64,000 nucleotides of DNA from Spiroplasma corruscae. GTDB taxonomy: Bacteria > Bacillota_I > Bacilli_A > Mycoplasmatales > Mycoplasmataceae. This document shows positions 36,544-47,771 of the stretch, one piece after another. The position numbers were made by a program, and so were the translations under genes. The stretch spans positions 682,001 through 746,000 of the forward strand of contig NZ_CP022535.1 in assembly GCF_002237575.1 (NCBI RefSeq). Direction: 5' to 3'. Below the pieces are notes generated by a model. That model was not told the DNA's origin. It saw only the letters and a list, made by a program, of their open reading frames with translations, and ran no database searches. Numbering within the stretch: position 1 is the stretch's first letter; each line of letters opens with the position of its first letter.

Positions 36544-38005
36544 TAAATTTAAGTAGACCATTTGCAAATATAATAAATGGTCTTTTATATATTAAAATTA
36601 TATTTTATTTGTTGTAAATTATTGTAAAAATTTAAGAACTTCTTAAAATAATAATAAAAATTTTCCTTATTTTTAAATTTATTACCAAAAGTTTTATAAA
36701 ATTTTTGTTTAATTCATCCACTTAGACTTTCGTTTGGTGCATTATGTTTAAAGCCTTTTTTAGACATAGAATGAACTATAGAATCATTTTGATTTACATA
36801 GTTAAAAATAAACTCATTAGCAAAGGTAAAACCTCTATCAAATTGTATTATCTTTTAATTTGCTTTTTCAATGGCATAGTTATTTGTTTATTTAAAAACA
36901 GATAATGCACTATTTGAATTTCACTTTTATCAAAACTATAACTAACTATAGTTCTTTTTTCTCAATCATATGATATTAAACAATTAATTCTACTCCTGTT
37001 TTTTCCATTATTTAAAAATATCTTAAAGTTTGGTCCATCCATACCGATTATATTTGGTCGACTATAATTCATTTCCACCAAGTCTTCTCTAACATAGATA
37101 TTATGTTTTTTTGATTCTGATTTTTTAACACTATGTTTCTTTCTACTTGGATTATTTAATATTCATGGATGACCTGCTCTAATTTTTCTAATCATTTTTT
37201 CAGATTCTTTTATGCCTTTATTTACATAAATTCACTTACTTATTAAATTTGCGCCGCTTTCAAACTATTATTTTTTAGATTATATCTATTATTAGTTTTT
37301 TGGCTATTGTATATCTAGGACTATTAAAATTTGGTAAATCATTAAAATATAGACCATTTTTAAATATAATTATTGGGTTCTCTAAATTATTTTTTAGTTT
37401 AAACTTAGAAAATGTATTTTTATGAATTTTAAAATAACTAATTAATCTATTAGTTCCCAAGCCATGCTTTGCAATAAAATAATATATTTGACAGCATGCA
37501 TAATGTTTATAAGCTTTTGTTGCCATTATCATTATCTTGTCCTTCATGCTCATCTTCAACATGTTCAACATTATAGTTGTTGTTCAAGAAGGTATGGACT
37601 TTTCCAAAATTTCTTTACTTGCCATTGCTAATATCTTTTCTTCTTTTTCGAACTTTAATTGTTTTTTTAAAAGTCTAATTTTTTCTTTTAAAACTTTATT
37701 TTCTTTTTCTTTTGTTTTTAAATCTTTAGATACAAATTCTTTTTTTAATTTTTTACTCATTATTTCAACTCCTTTGCATGTTTTAATTCTACTATCATAA
37801 TGAATAAGTTTACTTTTTTTATCTCAAATTCTCATTAATTGAGAACCAACCTTAATATTCATTTCTAAAGCAATTTTATCTAAATTTTCTCCTGATCATC
37901 ACCTTTTTAAGGCTTTCTTTTTTAAATCTTCACTATACTTTCTAGGCATATTTTCCTTTCTAATATAAAAACCAGTTGTATATACAACTGGTCTACTTAG
38001 CTTCC
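36544..38005 (-). mobile_element. Decayed insertion sequence with hairpin termini
   Basis: The right end reads GGAAGCTAAGTAGACCA on the minus strand (37989-38005), next to a 22-bp palindrome at 37971-37992. The left end carries TTTAAGTAGACCA then AATGGTC (36548-36583). The two ends share the terminal motif TAAGTAGACCA in opposite orientation, giving an element of about 1.46 kb. Partial copies of the right end occur at 41640-41830, 54567-54645 and, more decayed, 54900-55040. Confidence 0.7.
36600..37949 (-). pseudogene. Transposase of the hairpin-ended IS, frameshifted
   Basis: From ATG at 37947-37949 (GGAAA upstream) the protein MPRKYSEDLKKKALKRW has a helix-turn-helix and a coiled part (KEKENKVLKEKIRLLKKQL), running to 37275. 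After a frameshift the catalytic part continues: KIRAGHPWILNNPSRKK, NIIGMDGPNFKIF, INCLISYDWEKRTIVSYSF and KKGFKHNAPNESL-like, an rve/DDE core as in IS3-like elements. Several stops and shifts in the 3' half make it inactive. Confidence 0.6.
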
Positions 38006-38006
38006 T

Positions 38007-39020
38007 TTTTCTTAGTTACTATAATCTTATTTTCATATTTTTTAAATATAAATCTAGGTTCACTAGAACTTTCATTTAAGTTTAATAAAATAGATTCATG
38101 TATATGAAATTCATCATTCTCTTTAAAAATAATGTTAAATCTTAATATATTCTCAACCATTCTTCTTCTTTGTCAATTATAATATAAATTCTCTTAATTA
38201 TGCTTTTTTGTAAATACTTAAGTCTGCCTATATCACTTTTTTTAATAATTCTATAACCATATAAAAAACTAGCTAATTATGTCCAGTCATAATCTTTTTT
38301 TATGAAATCAATCTTACTGTTTAAATTATCAAATTTAATGTGACTACTTTTATACTCTCATTTATTAATATTGCTTAAGATTTTTAATATTATATTACTA
38401 GCTTGATCATTGGCAGAAAACTGTTGAATTACACCATCATTAATTAATTCTTGACAATGCTCTTCGCTAATAACTAATTGTTTTTCATTTTCAGGTTTTA
38501 TTACATATAAATTACTTCTAAAATAATTTACAATAATATCTCCATATAAATCTTCATTTGATTAATCAATATGTAAAACATACTTCTCAAAATTTTTTAT
38601 ATTATAATAATCACTTGATTTACAAATAGAATACATATGTTTAATTGATTCTTCGATAAATAATATTGTTTTATGATTATCTACACAACTAATGATTACT
38701 AACTTATTTATATCTTCAAAATTTTTTATTTTACCTGATGAGTTAATTATTTTAAACAACAACAAATTACTATTTAAAAATTTATTGATACTATAACAAT
38801 TTTTAAACTGACTTACATTATTAATTTTTTTTTATAAAGATTCTGCTTTGTACAAACCAACATCATGCATTTAAAAAGGTTGTATTACAATATTTTTAAA
38901 CTCAACTTTATCTCCATCGATTAAAAATAAATTATAATTACTATTTAAGAACTTTGCTAATTAACCTGATAATAAACCACCCGTTCCACCAACACCAATT
39001 AAATAAATACTTTTGTTCAT
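38007..39020 (-). pseudogene. Decayed ThiF/E1-like adenylyltransferase
   Basis: ATG at 39018-39020 with AAAGGAAAA upstream, then SIYLIGVGGTGGLLSG, the Rossmann nucleotide motif of ThiF/MoeB/E1 proteins, followed by FLIDGDKVEFKN and VIISCVDNHKT, again typical of the fold. In-frame TAA codons at about five places and a late frameshift break it. The frame runs into the IS end at 38005. ThiF-like genes occur in plasmid PRTRC clusters; no other PRTRC gene is seen. Confidence 0.55.
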
Positions 39021-39054
39021 GTTATTTTCCTTTCAGTTTTTTCCCTGCGAAAAA

Positions 39055-40002
39055 TTAAAATATTTCCTTATTAAAATTAATAAGTTCTGCTTTTTCACTA
39101 TCTCTTTTATCATCACCATCTAATCGAATTTCTAAATCAACAATACCTTTTATTCTCGATATTATTTTTTTAGAAGTTTGATTGTCTAAACTTTTTAAAT
39201 AATATTTTTCTAACTCATCAATGCTATAGATTGAAGTGATGATAGTTATAAAATTATTTTGTAGTCTTGTTGTTTCATATCTTAACTCAAATAATTTATA
39301 TATGTAGGGTGCTGTTGAAAAATGTATAAATTCAGCTCCTAAATCATCAAAAATTAAAACTTCTTTACTTTTTAAAGTTTCAGATGGTGTTTGATTGATA
39401 TTTTCAAAACTTCCAAATTTTCACGATAATTGATAATTAGCAATTCATTCTTGTATATTAATTATTTTTTTATTTGCTTTATTTATTTTTAAGTATAAAT
39501 ATTTAACAAGTTCTGTTTTACCTACTCCAAATATTCCATACAAATAAATACCTTTAATTTTCTTATTTTTTCCATTATTAATTAATTCAATATAAGGTTT
39601 AAAATTTAAATAACTTAAATCATGATCAATATTAATTTTTGTTTAATCGTATTAATTAATTTTCTTATAAGTTTTTATTTCTTTTACAAAATTTCTATAA
39701 GCTTCAGATTTTTCATTATTAAGATATTTAAAATAATTTGCTATATCTTCTCCTTTTATTAGGTTAACTTTTTTACTGCTAAAATCATATATAATCTCTT
39801 GATAATAATAATCTTGATTTGTTTTATAATTTTTAATATTTACTTCAATCCCAAATCAACCATCAAATTTACTATTCAAATAATAAGATTTATAAAATCA
39901 TATTGTTCCATTCAAATTTCATGGTGATTGAATAGCAAACGCTGTTTTATTTGGATTTCAACCTTTAAACCAATGATTTAATAACCATATTTTTTTGTTC
40001 AT
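39055..40002 (-). pseudogene. DnaC/DnaI-like helicase loader interrupted by two TAA codons
   Basis: One frame from ATG at 40000-40002 (MNKKIWLLNHWFKGWN) to TAA at 39055 contains just two close stops at 39652 and 39643. The C-terminal part has GIYLYGIFGVGKTE (Walker A) and VLIFDDLGAEFI (Walker B), typical of DnaC/DnaI/IstB loader ATPases. The N-terminal 117 residues are intact and could still be expressed alone; they resemble nothing I can name. Upstream lie repeats that may have been an origin. Probably a former plasmid or phage replication gene. Confidence 0.6.
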
Positions 40003-40051
40003 TTTATTTTCTCTTTTCATAATTGTTTAGTTTAATAAGTTTTCAAAGAAC

Positions 40052-40198
40052 AGTAGTTATAATCTTAGATTATAATCTTAGATTAAAAAATAATTATGTA
40101 GATAAAAGTGTATTAAAATATAAATAATTAACTAACAAAATAATTAATAATTGAATAAATTCTAGATAACAATCATAGATTATAATCATAGATTAAGT
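40052..40198. repeat. Two pairs of 13-bp direct repeats (iteron-like)
   Basis: ATAATCTTAGATT occurs twice in tandem at about 40059-40084 and the variant ATAATCATAGATT twice at about 40172-40197, some 110 bases apart. They lie just upstream of the DnaC-like gene start, where plasmid iterons or operators would be expected. Confidence 0.6.
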
Positions 40199-40415
40199 TA
40201 TCTTTACTCATTTTTACATTATAAAAACAAACTAGAAACTTTAATAATTTATTTATTATGAAGTTTTTAAATTTATGTCATGACTTGATATTAAGAAAAT
40301 AAAGTGGTTATATATTTATTAATGAAATATTTTATTAATCTAAAATCAATAAATTTATTTATTCGCTATTATTTCGCGATAGTTACTCACCCTCTTAATC
40401 TTTAATAACCAAAAT

Positions 40416-40444
40416 AAAAACTGCTTTATTAATAGCAGTTTTTT
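40416..40444. terminator. Hairpin terminator
   Basis: AAAAACTGCT (40416-40425) pairs with AGCAGTTTTT (40434-40443), with T or A runs on both sides; bidirectional. Confidence 0.7.
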
Positions 40445-40489
40445 ATATAAATGGTTTTATTTAAATCCCCTAATTATTTCTTTCGCCCA

Positions 40490-40518
40490 AATTAAAAACG
40501 CCGGGTTGTTACGGCGTT
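40490..40518 (-). terminator. GC-rich hairpin terminator of lipoprotein gene
   Basis: AACGCC (40497-40502) pairs with GGCGTT (40513-40518); on the minus strand it is followed by TTTTTAATTT. It lies 70 bases after the stop of the 40588 gene. Confidence 0.75.
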
Positions 40519-40587
40519 AATATTTATTAAACTTAAATTTTATTATATTAGTTTATTATCTTTAATAATTTTTTTTGCGTACTTTTA

Positions 40588-41565
40588 TTAACTTAATGGT
40601 AAAAAAATTAATGCTTCTAATGTCGAATTCTTATTATTATAGTAATAAATATATTTGGAATTAGTAGATTCAGTTTTTTGGGACTTAATTTGTAAAGTAT
40701 CAAGCACAAAGGTTTTATTTAAATTGAAAGTAATATCATTATAGTATGTGGATTTGCGTTCTATATTAAATCTTTTTTTTAAAACTTCATTATCTGAAGC
40801 TTTTATTAGTATATTTGAGTAAACTTTTCTAAAATAATCAGACAATTTATCTCATATAGTAGGATGATTAATTTTAAACTTATTAGTTTCATAAATTAAA
40901 TTGTTATTTTCATCTGATTTTAGGTAAAAATCTGCATCATTGGATCCGTTGAAGTTTTTTATTATATTGTCTAAATCTAAATAAAAAGTTCCAATTATGT
41001 AATTAATCTGAAGTATTTTAACAAATACATCAACTTTATTTCCATTTTCATCTATAGCAAAAGTATTATAAGTAAAAAAACTCACATTTTTTTCTCCATT
41101 ACCATTGTTATTAACAAATAAGTTTGAAGGTACTATTTTCCTTGTATCTTTTTTTAAATTCATTTCATTAATGTAATCATCCAATATTAAACTATCTAAT
41201 GAAGACTTGTTTAATGATATGGCACTCATTAATTCAATATCATAAGGTTTTTCTTCACTAGGCATTTGAAGTATTGAAGAATCTGTAAAGTAAGAGTTAA
41301 TTTTATTAACTTCAATATTATTTTTTCACATATTATCTGAAAAACTAAATTTATATTTGTCAGAAACTAAATTCAATTTATTTTCATTTATATTATAAAT
41401 TTTTAAAGTTCCTAACTGTCCTGAAACGTCCTCATTATTTCAATTTAATTTTGTAACTGGGTTTTTCTCTTCATGCATATCGCTGGGATTATCTGAACAA
41501 GATATAGTAACAAAACTTTGAAAAACCAACATAAAAGACACTACATAATATAATATTTTTTTCAT
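40588..41565 (-). CDS. Lipoprotein of unknown function
   Basis: 325 residues, ATG at 41563-41565 with AGGAG upstream. Signal MKKILYYVVSFMLVFQS and lipobox VTISC near residue 23. The mature part is polar with many Asn, Asp and Lys and no recognised domain. It stands alone, ending at two strong terminators. Its frame has no damage, unlike its neighbours. Confidence 0.78.
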
Positions 41566-41639
41566 TTTTCTCCTTTATTTTTAACAATTCTATTTTACCA
41601 TTATTATAAATATTCTATTTTTATTATAGCATTGATTGA

Positions 41640-41830
41640 TAAATTTCTTCGGTCAAATCATCGATGTTTGTAGATTCATTTCTAAAGCAATTTTATCTAA
41701 ATTTTCTCATGACCAATACCTTTTTAAGGCTTTCTTTTTTAAATCTTCACTATACTTTCTAGGCATATTTTCCTTTCTAATATAAAAACCAGTTGTATAT
41801 ACAACTGGTCTACTTAGCTTCCTTTTTTCT
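41640..41830 (-). mobile_element. Truncated copy of the hairpin-ended IS
   Basis: Nearly identical to 37850-38010: transposase start codon region (41768 downward) with AGGCATATTTTCC context, the 22-bp palindrome at 41788-41809 and the TAAGTAGACCA terminal motif on the minus strand. Only about 190 bases remain. Confidence 0.7.
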
Positions 41831-41883
41831 AAAATATATTACAGTATATTAATAAAAAATTAATTAATTATACATAAAATAAA

Positions 41884-41932
41884 AAAACCAAGTACGGCCA
41901 TGGTATAGAAATGGTCTACTTAGGTTTTTTAA
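41884..41932. terminator. Imperfect hairpin related to IS ends, likely terminator of ABC gene
   Basis: AACCAAGTACGGCCAT pairs with ATGGTCTACTTAGGTT with few mismatches and is followed by a T run on both strands. It lies downstream of the 42185 gene. Confidence 0.55.
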
Positions 41933-42184
41933 ACAGTGTTAATTAGTAACCTTATATTTTAATTTAATATATACAATTATTATAATTAAATTCAAAATTA
42001 TAATATTGGTGAAAGTAATCTATTTTATAAAAGGTTTATATTATTATATTATGGTTAGATAATTGATTTTTTTTAACTATTTTGTAAAAATAGTTTATTA
42101 AAGAAATTGAGTTATCAAATGAGAATTTATTAAATTAAATTTTTAGGTTATTATAAGGATAAGATTTTTATTATCTTATACTCT

Positions 42185-43858
42185 TTAACTGAGTTTTAAA
42201 CAATTTGTATTTTTTATTTTATTATGACTAATAACTATTATTATTTTATTTTTTGATAAATCATTTAAAATATCATATGCCACTTCTTTTGATTCCTTGT
42301 CAAAAGCACTATCAAATTCATCAAGTAATACCACTTCTCTGTCTTGTAAAATTACTCTAATAAATAATATTTTTTGTAACTCTCCTTTTGATAATCAAAT
42401 ACTTTCATTGTCAATTATAGTATCTAATTTATCATCAAGTTGCATTAACTTGTTATATAAGTTAAATCTTTTTAATAAATTGGTCAACATATCATTATTT
42501 AAAATACTTACTCCATATGTCAGGTTATCAAAAATTGATTTATCAAATAAATTTAAATTTTGACCAATATAACTAATGCTCAAGTTATTTTCGATAGTTT
42601 TAGAATCCGTTGAATTAAAATTAATTAAACCTTCATAACTCAGTTCTAATCTAGCTATACAATTTAATAAGACTGATTTACCAATACCATTTTTTCCGGT
42701 AATATAATTTATTTTGTTTTTTTCAAATGAGTAATTAATATCTTTTAGTACGCATTTCTCATCTATGATAATTGAAAAATTCATTAGACTTATTGAATTA
42801 ATTAACTCATTAAATGATAATTTATTTAAAAATAGACTAAAATCATCATTATTTAATTTATATAATTTTAAATTTCTAATATTTCGGATTAGTTGCATCA
42901 AAGGCATACACATCATACCAATAGATATAAAAAAGACAGGTAAGTATATTGCAATCTTTGAACTATCTGAAGAAAATACAAAACCAATACCTATTATTAA
43001 TGCACTCATTGCTAAAGGACATAAGAAAGTTAATAAGCTATTAATTAAATTATTAAATATTTCAATAATTGATATTTTTTTATTTTTATTTTTATTATTG
43101 GTTATTAATAGATCTTTTTCTCTTTGAATCGATGAGCTTATTTTTATTTCATCTATATTTACACATAGATTTACATAGTCTTTGTCAAGATTCTTAACTA
43201 TTGATTTATGCTTAAATACATATTTATTCTTTAAAACTCAAATAATCAAACACAGTACTAATACAATTAAAAAGCAAGACATAACTATGAAGTATAACAT
43301 AAAGTTTTTTAAACATAGCACAATTGATAAACCTACAAAAATAAAAGCAACTTGACCAAGAATTAATGGAATTTTTTTTCAATAATCTTCAACTTGACCA
43401 AGTGTATCAATTAATTTATTTTTATAATTATCTTTAGATAGTTTTCCAGTTAATTTATTATCAATATATAGTTTTTTCAAGTATATATATTTATACTCGT
43501 TTCTTTTATAAACACCTAACTTTTTTGATAATGAAAATGATAAAAATAAGAATATGAAATTAAATACCATTATAACTATTGTGATTCAAATTCAATCATT
43601 TCAATACATTTTATATTTAAATAAATATGTGTAGACACTAAAACCATCAAAATAAACATGAGGATAAAAATCTCATAGATAATATTGTGTGGCTTCATCA
43701 TTCAACCCAACAGTTTTAGCTAATCTGACATAAAACTTTGAGAGTAAAAGAGAAATTATTTGTTCACTAATTAATACTTGTACAATTATTAATATTGTTG
43801 AAAAAAATATAGTTAATTGTAATAAAACTATTAAATAATTACTTTTAAAGATTTTCAT
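42185..43858 (-). CDS. ABC transporter, fused permease and ATP-binding protein
   Basis: 557 residues with TGA as Trp. Helical membrane part with six predicted segments (for example ILIIVQVLISEQIISLLL, FNFIFLFLSFSLSKK, and further helices around 43000-43330), then an ABC domain: Walker A TGKNGIGKSVLLN, signature ILSLSKGELQK, Walker B EVVLLDEFDSAFD. I chose ATG at 43856-43858 because GGGGTG lies 9 bases upstream; a GTG four codons earlier is possible. Half-size exporter that must dimerise; substrate unknown. Confidence 0.85.
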
Positions 43859-43922
43859 ATCAAATAACACCCCATGTTTTTTGTAAAAATGATATTTTAT
43901 TATGTTATATACGTGAATTAAA

Positions 43923-43944
43923 AAAATACTTTATAAGTATTTTT
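43923..43944 (-). terminator. Hairpin right after lipoprotein stop
   Basis: AAAATACTT and AAGTATTTT pair with a 3-base loop; it starts at the stop codon of the 43944 gene and has T-rich flanks. Confidence 0.65.
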
Positions 43945-45022
43945 TATTCTTGAGTTGTGACGTTTAGAATCATCCCACCATTATAAGACAATGATTTATC
44001 TGCTTTACCATAATTATAACTTCCTGAATATAGGACATATTGCACTACATTATCAATGGTTTTTTCTTCTACTAAAAATAAATGTTTAAAAATTGAATTT
44101 ACAAATGGCTCGATTTTATCTTCAGACACTTCATCTATTTTAAATAACTTACTTATAAATGTTTTAGCGTCTACTTTATTAAAGAATAAATTTGCAAATG
44201 CATAAACTTGTTGAATAGTTTTGAAATTAAAATCATATCCTTCAAATCCTTCAGTTTTATTTTCTTTAATATAATTTTGAGCAATGGTAGCAACATATTC
44301 ATAATTAAAACCTAAATAATAGTAATATTTTCCACTAATTACATCATCAACAGGTTCATCCTTATTTTCACTTGGTTTTGAATACTGTTTAATAATTTTT
44401 GATATTATAGCTTCTGACGTTTTATCTTCCTGTATTTCAGATTTTTTTAGAGTAATATCTTTACTTATACCATCTAATGAAGTAATATCTTTATCAATCT
44501 CACCAACTTCTTTACTTGATGTTCCATCTCCACATGAAATAACACTTGAAGCTGATACTGAACCAATACTAATAGCTCCTAACAATCCTAATATTTTTTT
44601 CATTATATACCTCTACTTTCCTAACAAAATTAATTTTACTATAAAATACTATGTTATAACAAAAAAGTTTATAAACTTCTTAAATAGGTACGAATAAAAA
44701 AATTTATTTAAGATTATATTTTTATGGAAAATAATCATATAAAAGTAATTATTTTAGACACAATAATAAAATAAATTGAACATAAATATATATCTTTCAA
44801 TTATATTAAATAATATTAAAACAATATAAAACACTTTTGTCTGTAGAAGACATACAAAATAATAAATTAAAGAATATTAACTATAATCATAAATTATTTA
44901 TTAATAAAATTATTGGTAAAAAATTAAAGTTAAAAAAGAATAAAGTGCTAAAGATTAAATTATAACTTTTAAAGATAAGTATTTTGGTTTTAGAATGTAT
45001 GAATTAAAAAAAAAAAAAAAAA
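43928..45022. repeat. Duplicated ~1.1-kb segment, copy A
   Basis: The lipoprotein gene plus about 420 upstream bases, including an A-run of 17 near 45006-45022, reappears at 46288-47382 with only scattered differences (offset 2360). The IS3-type element lies exactly between the two. Confidence 0.85.
43944..44603 (-). CDS. Lipoprotein, copy A of a tandem duplicate
   Basis: 219 residues. Signal MKKILGLLGAISIGSVSASS with lipobox VISC near residue 24. The first 57 residues are identical to copy B (46304-46963) except one position; the rest is about 80 percent alike by eye. The mature part ends with YSGSYNYGKADKSLSYNGG. A decayed third copy lies at 51050-51510. No known function; typical Mollicute surface protein family. 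Confidence 0.85.
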   Translation of the reverse strand: MKKILGLLGAISIGSVSASSVISCGDGTSSKEVGEIDKDITSLDGISKDITLKKSEIQEDKTSEAIISKIIKQYSKPSENKDEPVDDVISGKYYYYLGFNYEYVATIAQNYIKENKTEGFEGYDFNFKTIQQVYAFANLFFNKVDAKTFISKLFKIDEVSEDKIEPFVNSIFKHLFLVEEKTIDNVVQYVLYSGSYNYGKADKSLSYNGGMILNVTTQE

Positions 45023-45042
45023 CTAATATGAGCATCTAAAAT

Positions 45043-46275
45043 AAAATTGACAGTAAAAAAGTACTTTTATTGTTAAAATTTTATTGAAAGGTGTTCTTTT
45101 TATATGGCAAAACAATGATCAAAACATGAAAAAATTAACATAGTTAACGAGGTAAAAAGAAGCTGGAATAATTAATACTGCAGTTAAATTTAATTTAAGC
45201 ACCAGTACTATTAAGAGATGAAAACATGAAATAATAACTAAAGGAGAAAGTGCTTTAGAATGAGGTAATGGAGTTCAAGCTAAAAGTAATATTAAGAAAT
45301 TCAAATCTCACGATTGGTTATTTAAAGATCCTGATGATATGAGTTTAGAAGAATTGAGAGAGGCATTAAAATTAGAGCGTGCTTTAAAAAAACGTTTGGC
45401 GAAGACTGTTGAGGAAAAGTACTTCGCCATTTTTAATACAAAAAAGTCTTTTTCATTAAAAATAGTTTGTAAATACTTAGGAGTATCAAGATATGGTTAT
45501 TTAAAATGATTAAAAACAGGTAAACCTGAATACAAAAAACTATGAAACAAAAGTTGCTAACAAAATTATTTATATATAATCTTTTTAAAAAACGTTATGG
45601 CTACAATATGATTACACTCATGTTAAATAAGTATTTTAAAATAAACTTAAAACCCTGGGTTGTACACAGATATATGAAAATATTAGGCATTAAGGCGGTT
45701 AAAATGAAAAGAGTACCCGATTATGATAAATTAGGTCCATTAAGATTTGAAAATATGCTAAACAGAAATTTTAAAGCAAAAAACTTAAATGAAAAATGAG
45801 TTACAGATGTTACTTACAATAAAACAAGTTTAGGGATGGTTTATTTATCAGTCATTAAAGACTTATACAATTCAGAAATAGTAGATTGAAAACTTTCTAA
45901 AAGACCTGATAATGAACTTTGTCATATAAATTTAAAATTTTCAATCACAAAAAAGGTAAACCAAAACTTATTCATTCTGATAAAGGTTCGCCATACACAA
46001 ACGAAACTTGAAAATATTTATGTGATTCTAATAATATAAAGATTTTTTATGTCGAGAAGAGGCAATTCTCATGATAACGGCACATGTGAATCGTTTTTTG
46101 TAACTTTAAAAAACGAGTGTATTTATAATTATAAAGTAAATGAGCTAAACTATTCTAATATATATAATATAATTTCTGATTATATTGAGTTTTATAATTA
46201 CGTAAGACCTTCATTAAAGTATAAAAACTCCATACGAAATTCGTATGGAGAAAGTATCTTTTTAATGTCAATTTT
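45043..46275 (+). mobile_element. IS3-family insertion sequence, 1233 bp
   Basis: Ends are inverted repeats: AAAATTGACAGTAAAAA at 45043 and the complement of AAAATTGACATTAAAAA ending at 46275, one mismatch in 17. A perfect hairpin CTCCATACGAA/TTCGTATGGAG lies near the right end (46229-46251). It contains frameshifted orfA and orfB. Confidence 0.8.
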
Positions 46276-46327
46276 AAATGACAAATTCATTATAAAGTAT
46301 TTTTTATTCTTCAATTATAACGTTTAG
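45104..46327 (+). pseudogene. IS3-family transposase orfA/orfB, broken
   Basis: Start MAKQWSKHEKINIVNE at 45104, then after a +1 shift AGIINTAVKFNLSTSTIKRW (helix-turn-helix) and RLAKTVEEKYFAIFNTKKSF. orfB gives FKKRYGYNMITLMLNKYFK (45542-45799), NEKWVTDVTYNKTS (first D), IHSDKGSPYTNE (second D), and MSRRGNSHDNGTCESFFVTL (E). All three DDE residues are present but at least three frameshifts separate the parts. The last frame runs to 46327 through the IS end into the duplicated lipoprotein segment. Confidence 0.75.
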
Positions 46328-47382
46328 AATCATCCCACCATTATAAGACAATGATTTATCTGCTTTACCATAATTAAAACTTCCTGAATATAGGACATAT
46401 TGCACTACATTATCGACGGTTTTTTCCTCTACTAAAAATAAATGTTTAAAAATTGCATTTGCCAATGGCTCGATTTTATCTTCAGGTACTTCATCTAAAC
46501 TATTTAACATACCTATAAATATTTTAGCATCTATTTTATTAAAAAATAAGCTTGCAAAAGTATAAACTTGTTGAATACTTTTAAATTCAAAATCATAACC
46601 ATTAAAACCTTCTGTTTTATTTGATTTAATATAATCTTGGGCCATTCCACCAACTATCTTATAATCAAAACCTGCATATTGGTAATATTTTCCACTGATA
46701 ATATCATCAATAGATTCTTCCTCATTATTATTTAATTTTGAATATTGTTTAGTGATTTTTGATATTATAGCTTCTGTCACTTTATTTTCCACTATTTCAG
46801 ATTTTTTTAAAGTAATATCTTTACTTATACCATCTAATGAAGTAACATCTTTATCAATCTCACCAACTTCTTTACTTGATGTTCCATCTCCACATGAAAT
46901 AACACTTGAAGCTGATACTGAACCAATACTAATAGCTCCTAACAATCCTAATATTTTTTTCATTATATACCTTTACTTTTCTAACATAGTTTATCTTACC
47001 ATAAAATAAAATCTTTTAACTTAAAAGTTTATAAACTTTTAAATAAGTTGTTAATAATATAAATTATTTCAAAAATATAATTCAAAGATGAATAATTATA
47101 TAAAAGTAATTATTTTACACATAATAATAAAATAAATTGAACATAAATATATATTTTTCAATTATATTAAATAATATTAAAACAATATAAAACACTTTTG
47201 TCTATAGAAGACATACAAAATAATAAATTAAAGAATATTAACTATAATCATAAATTATTTATTAATAAAATTATTGGTAAAAAATTAAAGTTAAAAAAGA
47301 ATAAAGTGCTAAAGATTAAATTATAACTTTTAAAGATAAGTATTTTGGCATTAGAATGTATGAATAAAAAAAAAAAAAAAAT
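46288..47382. repeat. Duplicated ~1.1-kb segment, copy B
   Basis: Partner of 43928-45022, including the shared TTATAAAGTATTTTTTATTC edge, the lipoprotein gene and an A-run at 47365-47381. The identical length suggests a recent tandem duplication or IS-mediated event. Confidence 0.85.
46304..46963 (-). CDS. Lipoprotein, copy B of tandem duplicate
   Basis: 219 residues, same signal and lipobox as copy A. Differences are spread over the mature part, for example GMAQDYIKSNKTEGFNGYDF against TIAQNYIKENKTEGFEGYDF, implying some divergence rather than pure copy. The stop is shared with the IS3 read-through end at 46304-46327. Same hypothetical function as copy A. Confidence 0.85.
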   Translation of the reverse strand: MKKILGLLGAISIGSVSASSVISCGDGTSSKEVGEIDKDVTSLDGISKDITLKKSEIVENKVTEAIISKITKQYSKLNNNEEESIDDIISGKYYQYAGFDYKIVGGMAQDYIKSNKTEGFNGYDFEFKSIQQVYTFASLFFNKIDAKIFIGMLNSLDEVPEDKIEPLANAIFKHLFLVEEKTVDNVVQYVLYSGSFNYGKADKSLSYNGGMILNVIIEE

Positions 47383-47771
47383 AAAAATTAATTTTTATTA
47401 ATCAATATGAAAGAAAATAAATAAGTAAATTTTACAATAAATAAAAACAATTAAATTGAGAAATTATTACTTTTATTTACTAATTAAACTTTAAATAATA
47501 ATTAACTCAATATCCTTATCTTAAAAAATAAGATCCAACTAAAGTTAGAAAATAAAATTTATTTCTACTATTAAAATATTAGATTTTATAAATTAATCTA
47601 ATTTTTATAAAATGTGTAACTGATGTAAATTATTTAAAATGATATTTAATTGATGAATTGCATTTCATTTTAAAAATATTTTTTTATATATAAATTACTC
47701 TGTATTCAAATGAACTAACTAGATCTATTTTCCCTCAATTCAATTATGTTTTAGTTTAATAAGAATTAAAA
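47383..47771. other. Gene-free AT-rich stretch
   Basis: No open frame of note. A weak hairpin with TTATCTT and AAGATAA-like arms is at about 47514-47532, possibly a terminator for the aldo/keto reductase gene transcribed toward it. Confidence 0.4.

Noticed and set aside
40330-40400. Origin of chromosome replication near CGCGATAG
   Set aside because: No DnaA boxes (TTATCCACA-like) or dnaA gene nearby.
42765-43127. 120-codon plus-strand frame
   Set aside because: Shadow of the ABC transporter gene on the minus strand; no start context.
45000-45022. Poly-A tract as promoter element or phase switch of the lipoprotein copies
   Set aside because: It lies about 400 bases upstream of the gene and in both copies has the same length; no direct link to expression is visible.
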